This document shows, piece by piece, positions 1 through 7,625 of a stretch of DNA of 64,000 nucleotides. The position numbers were made by a program, and so were the translations under genes. A model generated the notes under the pieces. That model saw nothing but the letters and a program-made list of their open reading frames with translations, did not search any database and was not told the origin of the DNA. This DNA is from M3007 sp964550795 (lineage in GTDB: Bacteria > Bacteroidota > Bacteroidia > Chitinophagales > Saprospiraceae), in contig CAZKBH010000006.1 of assembly GCA_964550795.1 (NCBI GenBank), positions 1-64,000 on the forward strand. Direction: 5' to 3'. Position 1 is the stretch's first letter; every line of letters starts with the position of its first letter.

Positions 1-2
1 CG

Positions 3-434
3 CAAGCGTTCACGCTGCAATTCCGGGCGACTAAGTCTGGCAAATTGAGTGAAATACTGGGCGTTTCGGGTGAAATTACCCGTGCAGAAGCGTATCCGAT
101 GACCACTTCCCAATCACCAATCACCAAACTGGGCATTGCTTTCCGTTTCGACGGCAAAACCATTGCCGGGGTAGGTTTCGAGTTGTACCAAAACCAGCCC
201 AACCCATTTGTACACAAAACGAGCATCGGGTTCTACTTGCCAGAAGCAGCGGAAGCTACGCTTTCGGTTCTGGACGAATCGGGACGTTTGGTGTATCAGC
301 AGCGGGGCACATTTGTCAAAGGAGAGCATACTGTTTCACTGGAACGCGCGCTTTTGAACACAACCGGCGTGTTATTCTACAAGCTGGAAACAGCTACAGA
401 CTCGGCGACCAGGAAGATGATCCAGTCGAGATAA
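3..434 (+). CDS. C-terminal end of a T9SS-secreted protein (sorting domain), 5' partial
   Basis: The reading frame is open to the left edge, so this is the end of a larger gene. The N-terminal part (around FRATKSGKLSEILGVSGEI) resembles the stretch that often precedes a type A T9SS sorting domain. It is followed by ELYQNQPNPF and a beta-rich segment ending in RKMIQSR, the usual layout of a Por secretion-system C-terminal domain. Such domains send proteins across the outer membrane through the type IX system and are removed or anchored at the surface. The catalytic or adhesive part of the protein lies outside the window, so its function cannot be stated. The PorP/SprF and PorE-like genes at 10-13 kb fit a T9SS-bearing cell. 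Confidence 0.85.
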   Translation, partial: QAFTLQFRATKSGKLSEILGVSGEITRAEAYPMTTSQSPITKLGIAFRFDGKTIAGVGFELYQNQPNPFVHKTSIGFYLPEAAEATLSVLDESGRLVYQQRGTFVKGEHTVSLERALLNTTGVLFYKLETATDSATRKMIQSR

Positions 435-511
435 AACTCATCTGAGATAAAATTAGGATCCACGGTGGCATGGCTTAACAGCTGTGTCACCGTTTTGACT
501 TACCCCTGTAT

Positions 512-530
512 CCCGGAACGCTGTTCCGGG
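512..530. repeat. REP-like 19-bp palindrome CCCGGAACGCTGTTCCGGG (copy 1 of a family)
   Basis: Eight-base arms CCCGGAAC/GTTCCGGG enclose a 3-base loop. Identical copies lie at 728-746 and 921-939; related clusters are at 34759-34830 and 60358-60441. Confidence 0.85.
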
Positions 531-642
531 TCAACCTAGTGGAATTCAATTTATGATAAATGTGGGAGGAAATAAGCCTGAATCGGAGGCTCCTAAACAG
601 ACGGCCACGCGGCAGCCCGTCCGCTACTCAATTCTTGGAATT

Positions 643-675
643 ATTCGGGGTGCGACTTGAAGTCGCACCCCGAAT
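643..675. repeat. 33-bp perfect palindrome (16-1-16)
   Basis: The arms start ATTCGGGGTGCGACTT and are perfectly complementary around one central base. It belongs to a set of palindromes of the same length but different sequence found after several genes in this window. Confidence 0.85.
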
Positions 676-727
676 AAGCTCCTCTCAATCTGCCTTCGCT
701 GGATATGGGTTGGGCGCGTGCCTGTAT

Positions 728-746
728 CCCGGAACGCTGTTCCGGG
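728..746. repeat. REP-like 19-bp palindrome (copy 2)
   Basis: Identical to 512-530 and in the same position within the second ~215-bp repeat unit. Confidence 0.85.
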
Positions 747-857
747 TCAACCTAGTGGAATTCCATGTATGATGAATGTGGTAGGGAAAAAGCCAGAATC
801 GGCTGCCCCTAAACAGGCTGCCGCGAGGACATCACGTCCGCTGCCAATCTTGGTATA

Positions 858-890
858 ATTCGGGGTGCGACTCGAAGTCGCACCCCGAAT
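858..890. repeat. 33-bp palindrome with one arm mismatch
   Basis: Same sequence as 643-675 except for one base near the centre. It lies about 55 bases beyond the stop codon of the minus-strand yfhO-like gene, so it would be transcribed as a hairpin in that gene's 3' end. Confidence 0.85.
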
Positions 891-920
891 AAGCTCATTG
901 GGTTGGTCGCGCACCTGTAT

Positions 921-939
921 CCCGGAACGCTGTTCCGGG
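921..939. repeat. REP-like 19-bp palindrome (copy 3)
   Basis: Third identical copy, only seven bases from the stop codon of the minus-strand yfhO-like gene. Confidence 0.85.
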
Positions 940-945
940 TCAACC

Positions 946-3456
946 TTACCCCTTTTTCTTCCCCGCAACCTTTACAGCCGCCGCTTTAACCGGTTTTTCC
1001 TCTTTTACTTCCACATCGCTCAGGTTAGCAGCCGTTCCGATGGGGCCGCCTTTTTTATACCAGAAAAACAAGGCCGCAATACAAAGCAACAAGGCTATCC
1101 CGGAGGCTGCGTAAGCTACTTTTTCGCCCAAATAAAACGAGCGTGGTTCAAATCGCATCTCCAGTTTTTGTTTCGTTCCGGCAGGCAGACGCATGGCGCG
1201 GAGCAGGTAATTCGCCTTGATAAAATCCGGCGCTGGCTGTCCGTTTATATAACATTTCCAGCCCTTGGAGGGCGGGTACCACATTTCGGAGAAGATGGCC
1301 AACTGTTCGGTTTTGGCCGAATACTCATACTCCATGCGGTCGGGGTGATAGCTCGTCAGCCGGATATAATCGGAACTGTCGCGCTGGAGGTTCAGGCCTT
1401 GCAGGGAGCTGGCAAATGACGCCTGGATTACCGCCGAATCTTGTGGATTGAGGTTGCCCAGCGCATTGAGTTCCTCGTCGCCATTGATTACCGTACTGAA
1501 ATGTTCCACAAACCAGGCATTTCCACACACTTCCGGGTTCGGAATCACCTGGCCTTTGTCCCCGACGAGGTATTTACCATTCATCATGCCCACTATATGC
1601 AAGCTGCGATTGAGGTCTCTGCCGAGGTATTTGTCCACCACTTCCTGAAAACGCTGGAGCTTGGCGGCGTGATAGCCACTCAGGCTTTTGTGGAAATAAG
1701 AAGAGGTGGCATTTCCGGCAATACTGCCCCGTGAAAGGTCGAGCACCCGATAATGCGGGTCAGGATCTGCCTTGATTTGCAGGTCGTAAGGCTCAGGTTG
1801 AGGCGGCGCGGTAGCCGCTTGTTTGGTTTGGTATTTGCTGGCCGGCAGGGAACGTAAACATACCTGCCAGGTATCGGCCAGGGAAAGTGCCGCGAGCAAT
1901 CCGACCATCAGTGCGGCCTTTATTTTTCCGCTCAAATACAGGAAAATCAGTGCCGCAGCGGCAAGGATAAAGGCCAGGGAACGGATCAAATCGCTGCGCA
2001 GCATACTGGCGCGATCTTCTTTCAGGGCCGCCAGCAGTTGCGGGTTTTGGGCCAGCGCATCATCGTTCGGTCCGGTGCTGCTTGCACAAGCCATCCCAAC
2101 AAGACTCAACAGAATAGTGCCGCCCAGGCCGAACCAGAGCGCGCGTTTCTTTTGGTCTATACTAAGATCGTTGTCCGCCAATTTCTGAATGCCCATGGCG
2201 GCCAAAGCGGCTACGCACAGCAGCCCCGGGCCGAGTGCCATGGATACTGCGCGAAATTTATTGAACATTGGGAGGTAGTCGTACAAGAGGTCGTTGAGGA
2301 AGAAGTTTTTGCCCCAAGCCAGGGTAATCATGAAAATTCCACTCGTAGCGAGCCACCATTTGACAGGCCCGGGCACGAGGAATGCACCGATCAAAAACAG
2401 GAAACAAACAATCGCGCCGTAATAAATGGCGGTTCCAACAAAGGGTTGATCGCCCGCATAAAACAAGGGGGCGATTTGGGATTGCATCTGCGCTTTGGTG
2501 GTATTCGGAGGCATTTGCCGCGACACCGCTTTAAGCAATTTGGAGTCGCCGTAGGATTCTCCGGCACCACCGCCCGCAAAATGTGGGATAAGCAGGGTCA
2601 TACTTTCGCAGACGCCATAACTCCAGCCAAATAGATAATCCTTGCTCAAACCGTCGCCTTTATCGGCACTGGCCTTCAATTCAGATCTGCCACGGATCGT
2701 TTCCTGACCATATTCGTAGGTGGGCCAGAGTTTGGACAGGTTGCAGGCGAACCCGATTGCGACGGCTAAAAACCAGACAGCCACCTGTTTGCCCCAGCGT
2801 ACGAGCGCTTTGTGTTTGATTGCGTCGGCCAGTTGCGCGATGACAAAAATTCCAGCAATGATGAGCGTGTAATACGTGATTTGGACGTGATTGACATAAA
2901 TCTGCATGGACGTGAACAGCGCCATCAATCCTGCCCCAGCCAGCAAACGCCCTTTGAATAGGGTGACCGTTGCCGCTAAAAGTCCCGGTGCAAAGGCCAG
3001 CGCGGCCATTTTGGTGGAGTGTCCGGCCTCCAGGATGTCCACATTATAGGTGCTGATGCCATACGCCAATGATCCGAATATCGCCACCCGCCAGTCGGCA
3101 CCCAAGGTGATAACCAAGAGGTACATAAACAACATCGCGGCCAACACCTGTGCCCAAACGCCCGTAACGCCGGTGCCTAAAAAAGTGGCTTTAGTGAGCG
3201 GCTTGGTCAGGTTTCCTTCAATGGGCGAATAAATCTGAAACCCGGGCATACCGCCAAATGCAGCGTTGGTCCAAAGCGGTGCAGGCTCCCCCTTTTTCAA
3301 ATAATCCTGAATTTCGGTCATCATCCCGCGCGCCTTGTCGTTGTCGGGTTGTGGCAGCACTTTTCCACCAAAAAAATTGGGGGCAAAAAAAACAGCCGAC
3401 ACCGCAAACAGCACGGCAGCAGCGATGAGGTGGGGGAGGAATTTTTTAAAGTCCAT
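946..3456 (-). CDS. YfhO-like polytopic membrane protein
   Basis: An 836-residue protein with a hydrophobic N-terminus (residues 8-30) and roughly a dozen membrane segments to about residue 540. A long extracytoplasmic region (about 555-770) follows, then one last membrane segment (about 780-800) and a lysine-rich tail. Length, the early NDKARGMMTEIQDYL and PLWTNAAFGGMPGFQIYSP segments and topology match the YfhO family. Some Firmicute members are linked to lipoteichoic-acid glycosylation; in Bacteroidota the substrate is unknown. It appears monocistronic. Its leader holds a long array of 9-bp repeats (3474-3657), and palindromes follow its 3' end. Confidence 0.85.
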   Translation of the reverse strand: MDFKKFLPHLIAAAVLFAVSAVFFAPNFFGGKVLPQPDNDKARGMMTEIQDYLKKGEPAPLWTNAAFGGMPGFQIYSPIEGNLTKPLTKATFLGTGVTGVWAQVLAAMLFMYLLVITLGADWRVAIFGSLAYGISTYNVDILEAGHSTKMAALAFAPGLLAATVTLFKGRLLAGAGLMALFTSMQIYVNHVQITYYTLIIAGIFVIAQLADAIKHKALVRWGKQVAVWFLAVAIGFACNLSKLWPTYEYGQETIRGRSELKASADKGDGLSKDYLFGWSYGVCESMTLLIPHFAGGGAGESYGDSKLLKAVSRQMPPNTTKAQMQSQIAPLFYAGDQPFVGTAIYYGAIVCFLFLIGAFLVPGPVKWWLATSGIFMITLAWGKNFFLNDLLYDYLPMFNKFRAVSMALGPGLLCVAALAAMGIQKLADNDLSIDQKKRALWFGLGGTILLSLVGMACASSTGPNDDALAQNPQLLAALKEDRASMLRSDLIRSLAFILAAAALIFLYLSGKIKAALMVGLLAALSLADTWQVCLRSLPASKYQTKQAATAPPQPEPYDLQIKADPDPHYRVLDLSRGSIAGNATSSYFHKSLSGYHAAKLQRFQEVVDKYLGRDLNRSLHIVGMMNGKYLVGDKGQVIPNPEVCGNAWFVEHFSTVINGDEELNALGNLNPQDSAVIQASFASSLQGLNLQRDSSDYIRLTSYHPDRMEYEYSAKTEQLAIFSEMWYPPSKGWKCYINGQPAPDFIKANYLLRAMRLPAGTKQKLEMRFEPRSFYLGEKVAYAASGIALLLCIAALFFWYKKGGPIGTAANLSDVEVKEEKPVKAAAVKVAGKKKG

Positions 3457-3473
3457 GTGGGAAAATAATTAAA

Positions 3474-3657
3474 ATAATGTGGTCAATGTGGTCAATGAGA
3501 TCAATGAATGGAAATGTGGTCAATGTGGTTGATGAGATCAATGAATGGAAATGTGGTCAATGTGGTTAATGAGATCAATGAATAGAAATGTGGTCAATGT
3601 GGTTAATGAGATCAATGAATGGAAATGTGGTCAATGTGGTTAATGAGATCAATGTGT
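3474..3657 (-). repeat. 9-bp tandem repeat array in the leader of the yfhO-like gene
   Basis: Read on the minus strand, the units are CATTGACCA, CATTAACCA, CATTGATCT and the 10-mer CATTTCCATT, arranged in a higher-order period of about 37 bases repeated four to five times. The array ends about 18 bases before the start codon of the yfhO-like gene. Related arrays are at 28187-28257 and 42914-43058. Confidence 0.9.
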
Positions 3658-3738
3658 TCCCGCTTAAGCTTGGGTTTCGGGGATTCAGTGAAAAATGATT
3701 TTAATGGCTTGTTTGCCACTTAAACAGTGCTTCGGAGC

Positions 3739-3771
3739 AGAAGTGACACTTTTTAAAAAAGTGTCACTTCT
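3739..3771. repeat. 33-bp perfect palindrome, with conserved flank
   Basis: Arms AGAAGTGACACTTTTT around a single base. The reverse-complement version sits at 44370-44402, and the ~30 bases to the right (ACGCACGGAATTCCGTTTT and on to GCAGTGT) also match there, so the two are copies of one element. The rest of 3658-3900 shows no gene. Confidence 0.85.
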
Positions 3772-3899
3772 ACGCACGGAATTCCGTTTTCGCAGTGTTA
3801 CTAAATTAGTTCTACACATCTCTCTTGGTAAAAAACTCAACCACTACCCAAAAGAGCCCAATTCTTCCAAAAGCCGCAAAGTTACAAATGCTCCGTCGC

Positions 3900-4042
3900 G
3901 TATCCCCACATTTACTCGCCGCAGCCCAAGCGAAGGAGGGAGCACATTGATCTTATTTGCCCAATTGACCACATTAATTCCTCCCCCCAAACCCAAGCCT
4001 AGGCGCGAGCACATTGATCTCATTAATCACATTGACCACATT
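3900..4042. repeat. Composite repeat: GCCC(A)AGCGAAGGAGGGA module plus 9-bp units
   Basis: A CGCAGCCCAAGCGAAGGAGG module (3911-3940) is followed by CATTGATCT, CATTAATCA and CATTGACCA units up to the stop codon of the minus-strand hydrolase. The same two modules occur together at 42836-43058 ahead of sucC. Here no gene starts in the sense direction of the 9-mers, unlike the other three arrays. Confidence 0.75.
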
Positions 4043-4691
4043 AATTTATATTTTTCAACATTTCCAAAAGCGTATCGGGCAAAATCTCGTGGCCGCCTTC
4101 AAAACTCCTTTCGCCGAAGTCAATGCCGTTTTTATCCTCAATTTCCTGCACGGAGTTCATGCGATCAGGCGTGAGAAAAGGATCGTGGGTGCCGTAAAGC
4201 AAATAAAGTTTTTTGCTTGCCAGATAAGTTTTGTGTGCGGCGTAATCAAGGTCTTCCGGAGGCAATCCGGCCCAGAGCAGCAAGTCGTGAAAATGTGGTT
4301 TTTTGTTCAAAATCCAGCGGCAAATCGTGGCCGTGCCTTGTGAAAAGCCCAGCAAAATGATTCGTACATCGGCTGGTAATTGGGGGAGATATTGGTCGTA
4401 AATGCTTTGAAGATATTGTGCGTAATCCTCAATTTCCGACTGCCGGTGGCGGCGGGTCATCCAATTGGCGCCCACCGGGCCATCAAAACCTTTTCGGTAA
4501 AAACGATTGTGGCCCTCAGGGGCAATCACGAAGGTTTGTTCATTGTCCAGCAGCCTGAAATTTTCCAAAAACTCGTCGGCCAACTGGGCGTAGCCGTGAC
4601 AGACTATCCAAAATTGCTTGACCTGTGGCCCGGGTGTTCCGAAGGAATAATAATGGGCAGTGCGTTGAACGGAAATGGTGTGATGCTGCAT
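4041..4691 (-). CDS. Alpha/beta hydrolase, phospholipase/carboxylesterase family
   Basis: A 216-residue serine hydrolase of the esterase/phospholipase family. The nucleophile elbow GFSQG (ILLGFSQGTATICRW, about residue 117), an acidic residue in GTHDPFLTPDRMN and a histidine in FEGGHEILPD form the catalytic triad in the right order. The early strand carries WIVCHGYAQLADEFL, typical of the Bacteroidota branch. No signal peptide is visible, so it is probably cytoplasmic; the substrate cannot be told. Its start codon abuts a porin fragment on the other strand, so its promoter region lies in that remnant. A repeat array touches its stop codon. Confidence 0.85.
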   Translation of the reverse strand: MQHHTISVQRTAHYYSFGTPGPQVKQFWIVCHGYAQLADEFLENFRLLDNEQTFVIAPEGHNRFYRKGFDGPVGANWMTRRHRQSEIEDYAQYLQSIYDQYLPQLPADVRIILLGFSQGTATICRWILNKKPHFHDLLLWAGLPPEDLDYAAHKTYLASKKLYLLYGTHDPFLTPDRMNSVQEIEDKNGIDFGERSFEGGHEILPDTLLEMLKNIN

Positions 4692-5522
4692 CAGTCGGCT
4701 TTGAAGCGGCCAAAGTACGATAAAGTGCAGGATGAGCCAGGCACACTCCGGAATTTATTTGAGGCCAATGCCGGCGTCAAAATTTCCAAAAAACACGAAC
4801 TTTGGATTGACGGGGGGCTTTTTGGGTCGCACATTGGTTTTGAAAGCGCGGTAGGCAAAGATTGCTGGACACTGACGCGAAGCATGCTGGCCGATAATTC
4901 TCCCTACTACGAATCCGGGGCAAAATTGTCTTACACCACCCCCAATGGCCAATGGTTTTTTAGCGCGCTTGCGCTGAATGGTTGGCAACGGATTCAACGG
5001 GTGCCTGGCAACGCTCTCATTTCAGGTGGTACGCAAATCCAGTTCAAGCCCAACGCAGTGGTTACCCTGAACAGCAGTTCTTTTTTTGGCACAGACAAGC
5101 CTGACGATGCCAGGTTGTGGCGGGCTTTTCACAATTTTTATGGCATTTTCCAATTCAATCCTCAATTTGGCTTGACGATGGGCTTCGACACCGGTTGGGA
5201 GGAAAACGCCCGGGAAGGAGAAGATCCGAACTTCTGGTATAGCCCGGTTTTGATCGCTCGGTATGCCATCAATGACCGTCTGACTTTGGCTGGTCGTGTC
5301 GAATATTACAGCGATGAAAACAGAGTCATCATCGCTTCCGGCACGGAAAATGGTTTCCAAACCCTGGGCGTATCTGCAAACCTGGATGTGCAGATTCATA
5401 AGAATGCCGTTTGGCGATTGGAAGGGAAACTGTACAATGTCCCCGCAATATCCTGTGGCGGCGAGGTCGGAACCGCCACCATTTTGCCGAGCGGTGTAAC
5501 CATCTCGTATGTGTACACATGA
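4683..5522 (+). pseudogene. Internal fragment of an OmpL-like beta-barrel porin
   Basis: From about 4734 to 5438 the frame encodes a clear porin body of the bbp2/OmpL-like type: EPGTLRNLFEANAGVKIS, LWIDGGLFGSHIGFES, GKDCWTLTRSMLADNSPYY, NGWQRIQR and a late WRLEGKLYN strand. The signal peptide and first strands (about 100 residues) are missing; the frame upstream runs antisense through the hydrolase gene. After WRLEGKLYN the sequence turns into an unrelated tail, so the last strand is missing too. With both ends lost it is unlikely to make a functional porin. The frame inside is intact, which suggests a recent deletion or a transferred fragment. A 94-bp palindrome follows directly. Confidence 0.75.
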
Positions 5523-5526
5523 TGCC

Positions 5527-5620
5527 GGGGGAGTGTTCTGAAATGTGTGGCACACCTAAATTCGAGTATTGATAATCAACGTGATAGTCGAGGTGTGCCA
5601 CACTTTTCTGAACACTCCCC
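5527..5620. repeat. 94-bp imperfect palindrome (MITE-like)
   Basis: Thirty-base ends (5527-5556 and 5591-5620) are inverted copies with about two mismatches; the interior is partly palindromic around TTGATAATCAA. It sits just beyond the broken end of the porin fragment. No target-site duplication was obvious by eye. Confidence 0.7.
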
Positions 5621-5839
5621 TTGCCGGAGGCGGCGGCTGCGATACGGCATTGACCCTGCGCGTTTAGCTGCCAGAATCCATGCCTTCGGGTGCCTATTTT
5701 TTGCGATTGGGATCAGAATCGGGTCATTGCTTGAAGAAAATCCACATAATAAAGTGACAAGTTAGCGGTTTTTACGTCCGTTACGCGGCCTTGAAATCAA
5801 TAACACTTTGTTAGTTAGCATCAAATGGCGTGTTATTGC

Positions 5840-5847
5840 TACCTTTG
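5840..5847 (+). promoter_or_regulatory. Bacteroidota-type -7 element TACCTTTG
   Basis: Matches TAnnTTTG and lies 52 bases before the lipoprotein start at 5900; a weak -33 candidate (TTAG, 5815-5818) is 21 bases upstream. Confidence 0.6.
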
Positions 5848-5899
5848 CCGCGAACATTAAATCAACCATTCCATCACCTTTCACAAACTTTTCCAAAAC

Positions 5900-6334
5900 A
5901 TGAGCAAAAAACTCTTTTTTCTTCCAGTTCTTATCTTTGCTGCCTTTGTAATGTTCACTTCAACTTCTTGCGGTGACAAATGTGATTTCGAACAAAAAGA
6001 TTTCGTAGGTCAATACAATGTGAGCGAGGATTGTTCTGCCAGTTTACCAGCTTCTTACAATGTTACAGTTACAGCAGATGGAGAAACCGGTCTTCGCCTT
6101 ACTAACGTATGGGGCCTTTTTACAGGTGCTGTAACGGCTTCATTTGATTGCGAAACCCTTACCATTTCTCGCCAAGAGCCAGATAGCGACGGATATTTCA
6201 TCGAAGGTTCCGGTATCATTGAAAAAAGTGGTGGCAACATCACAATTAACATGACTTACACGGTTACTGACGAAAGGGTTCCAGGTTCTATCCTGACTGA
6301 TATCTGTACTTCTACGGTTTACACCAAGCTGTAA
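5900..6334 (+). CDS. Small hypothetical lipoprotein
   Basis: A 144-residue protein with a lipoprotein signal peptide: MSKKLFFLPV start, hydrophobic core and lipobox ending at Cys24 (TSTSC). The mature part starts GDKCDFEQKDFVGQYNVSEDC and is rich in beta-strand, Thr and Ser, with four more cysteines that could form disulfides. It recalls the small lipocalin-like lipoproteins of Bacteroidota that begin with a F.G.Y....C pattern, but no named family was recognised. It has its own promoter (5840) and terminator (6356), so it is a single-gene unit, probably anchored in the periplasm or at the outer membrane. Confidence 0.8.
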   Translation: MSKKLFFLPVLIFAAFVMFTSTSCGDKCDFEQKDFVGQYNVSEDCSASLPASYNVTVTADGETGLRLTNVWGLFTGAVTASFDCETLTISRQEPDSDGYFIEGSGIIEKSGGNITINMTYTVTDERVPGSILTDICTSTVYTKL

Positions 6335-6355
6335 ATTTTGATTACAAAAAAAATG

Positions 6356-6390
6356 GGCTGCCTCGCGACATTGCGGGGTAGCCTTTTTTT
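6356..6390 (+). terminator. Intrinsic terminator after the lipoprotein gene
   Basis: A GGCTGCC...GGTAGCC stem with an inner CGC/GCG pairing is followed by seven Ts, about 20 bases after the stop codon. Confidence 0.8.
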
Positions 6391-6420
6391 GTTGGAATTT
6401 GTAAGGTTAAACTTATTTAA

Positions 6421-6607
6421 TGTTGAGTTGAATCAACATACACGGTCCCAAACGACCTCGGAGAGGTCAGACGTTTGTATGCTTTTTCAATGTTGAGTTG
6501 AATCAACATACACGGTCCCAAAGGACCTCGGAGAGGTCAAACGTTTGTAGGCTTTTGAATCAACATACACGGTTCCGAACGACTTCGGAGAGGTCAAACG
6601 TTTGTAG
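6421..6607. repeat. Three direct copies of the ACCTCGGAGAGGTC / CAAACGTTTG repeat
   Basis: Copies at 6421-6479, 6491-6549 and 6557-6607 share GAATCAACATACACGG, then a GACCTCGGAGAGGTC hairpin core and AAACGTTTGTA. The third lacks the TGTTGAGTT start. Two more copies of the core, as an inverted pair, lie at 10043-10112. The stretch 6391-6683 holds no gene. Confidence 0.9.
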
Positions 6608-6683
6608 GCAAACAACCAACAAAAATGGCTGCCTCGGAAAGTACCGAAGCAGCCATTTATCATACTTTAAACGACAGTTACAA

Positions 6684-7133
6684 TTAGTTTCCGCCGCCCA
6701 TTTTAGCCTTTTTCTTGTCGGTATTGGCAGGAGCGCCTTCCATTTTGCTTTGCTTCTCCTCAGTTTTGGAACCACCTTCCATTTTGCTGGTCTTTGGATC
6801 TACTTTCGCTGGAGGAGGTGGTGTGACAGGCAGTGGGTCCACTTTTGGGCCACTAGTACCACTTTTTTTAACACCACTTTTTCCTTTTGCAGGAGCAGGC
6901 GCTGGAGTGGCAGCCATTTCTGCTTTCCAGGCTTCGATGCGTACGTTCGCTTCTTCTTGTACGCGGGTATCGCATTCAGCGGTCTTCTCCGTGCGAAGCA
7001 TTTCAAGTTTAGCGGTCACAGCAGCCGCGATTTCTTCTTTTTGTTGGGCAAGGGTTTTGCCGTCGAACGCCGTGAGGGTGAAAAAGCCAGCCACAGCTAC
7101 TGCGCCAGCCAAAAGCAATTTTTTATTCAACAT
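6684..7133 (-). CDS. Small secreted protein with Pro/Lys-rich tail
   Basis: A 149-residue protein when started at MLNKKLLLAG, which gives a clean signal or anchor sequence (residues 5-23); an upstream in-frame ATG would bury it. Residues 30-70 form a charged helix with AECDTRVQEEANVRIEAWKAEM. The second half is a low-complexity linker (APAPAKGKSG, PPPPAKVDPK) with three degenerate SKMEGG-like repeats near the end. The helical part resembles the neighbouring lipoprotein (AKCDADFEARVSAIVDQA), so the two probably arose by duplication. The family was not recognised and the role is unknown; an envelope location is inferred. Confidence 0.7.
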   Translation of the reverse strand: MLNKKLLLAGAVAVAGFFTLTAFDGKTLAQQKEEIAAAVTAKLEMLRTEKTAECDTRVQEEANVRIEAWKAEMAATPAPAPAKGKSGVKKSGTSGPKVDPLPVTPPPPAKVDPKTSKMEGGSKTEEKQSKMEGAPANTDKKKAKMGGGN

Positions 7134-7189
7134 AGTTGTTAAAATTTCGGTGAATGAGTTGAAAATGAATGGATTGAGTTTCAAATGAC

Positions 7190-7438
7190 TTACTTTTTTT
7201 CAGCAGCCATTTCGGCTTCGTAGGCAGCACGAGCCTGATCAACAATGGCAGAAACGCGGGCCTCGAAGTCGGCATCGCATTTCGCGGTCATCTCTTGCTC
7301 AACGGCAGCTTTGCCAGCGTCGAAGCCTTTGGTGATTTCAGCTTGTACTTGCTCGTCGGTGAGCAACTTTTCGCCGCAAGATGCCATGGTGAACATCAGC
7401 ACTGCGCCAGCGAGAATTCCTAAAACAGATTTTTTCAT
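7190..7438 (-). CDS. Small hypothetical lipoprotein, paralogue of its downstream neighbour
   Basis: An 82-residue lipoprotein with lipobox ending at Cys21 (TMASC). The mature part is almost all helix, about 60 residues, with the pattern EQEMTAKCDADFEARVS...AAYEAEMAAEKK. The CD-x-x-x-E-x-x-x-R motif and the AEM end are shared with the next gene on the same strand, 56 bases downstream, and the two probably form one transcript. A single cysteine in the mature helix could support a dimer (inference). A promoter-like element lies 39 bases upstream. Family and function were not recognised. Confidence 0.75.
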   Translation of the reverse strand: MKKSVLGILAGAVLMFTMASCGEKLLTDEQVQAEITKGFDAGKAAVEQEMTAKCDADFEARVSAIVDQARAAYEAEMAAEKK

Positions 7439-7476
7439 GTTTGAGAGAACGATTTTGAATGGTTAAAAATGTGGAA

Positions 7477-7484
7477 CAAAGGTA
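7477..7484 (-). promoter_or_regulatory. -7 element TACCTTTG for the small lipoprotein pair
   Basis: CAAAGGTA on the plus strand reads TACCTTTG towards the gene starting at 7438. No good -33 box is seen at the usual spacing. Confidence 0.55.
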
Positions 7485-7625
7485 GTGGTTGTAAACGTTT
7501 CGGTACTTTGAAATGAAGATTAATTGAAATCAGCAAAAATCGCTGTGGAATCAAATCTTTCGCCCTAACATTGTTTCCGAAACAACCGTACTAAGACGCA
7601 AAACACCACCAATAGTACACAAATT

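Larger units (their letters stand above)
507..948. repeat. Two and a partial copy of a ~215-bp composite repeat
   Basis: Copies start near 507, 722 and 915. Each begins CTGTATCCCGGAACGCTG and continues through a TCAACCTAGTGGAATTC segment into a long palindrome; the third copy stops after the first ~30 bases, at the 3' end of the yfhO-like gene. The two full copies agree well at both ends and diverge in the middle. No plausible gene lies in 435-945. Confidence 0.85.

Noticed and set aside
512..939. GGAACGCTGTTCC sites as LexA-like operators
   Set aside because: GAAC-N3-GTTC resembles some LexA boxes, but copies occur in clusters of three at gene ends, not at promoters, and within larger repeat units.
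2038..2634. Long plus-strand frame inside the yfhO-like gene
   Set aside because: It is the antisense shadow of a well-supported membrane protein gene and has no domain features.
3739..3771. 33-bp palindromes as ordinary intrinsic terminators
   Set aside because: They lack a GC stem followed by a T-run; the T-run is in the middle of the palindrome. A terminator role is still possible, but the standard model does not describe them.
4380..4682. Continuous long gene upstream of the porin body
   Set aside because: This part of the open frame runs antisense through the hydrolase gene, whose motifs are clear; it has no porin features.
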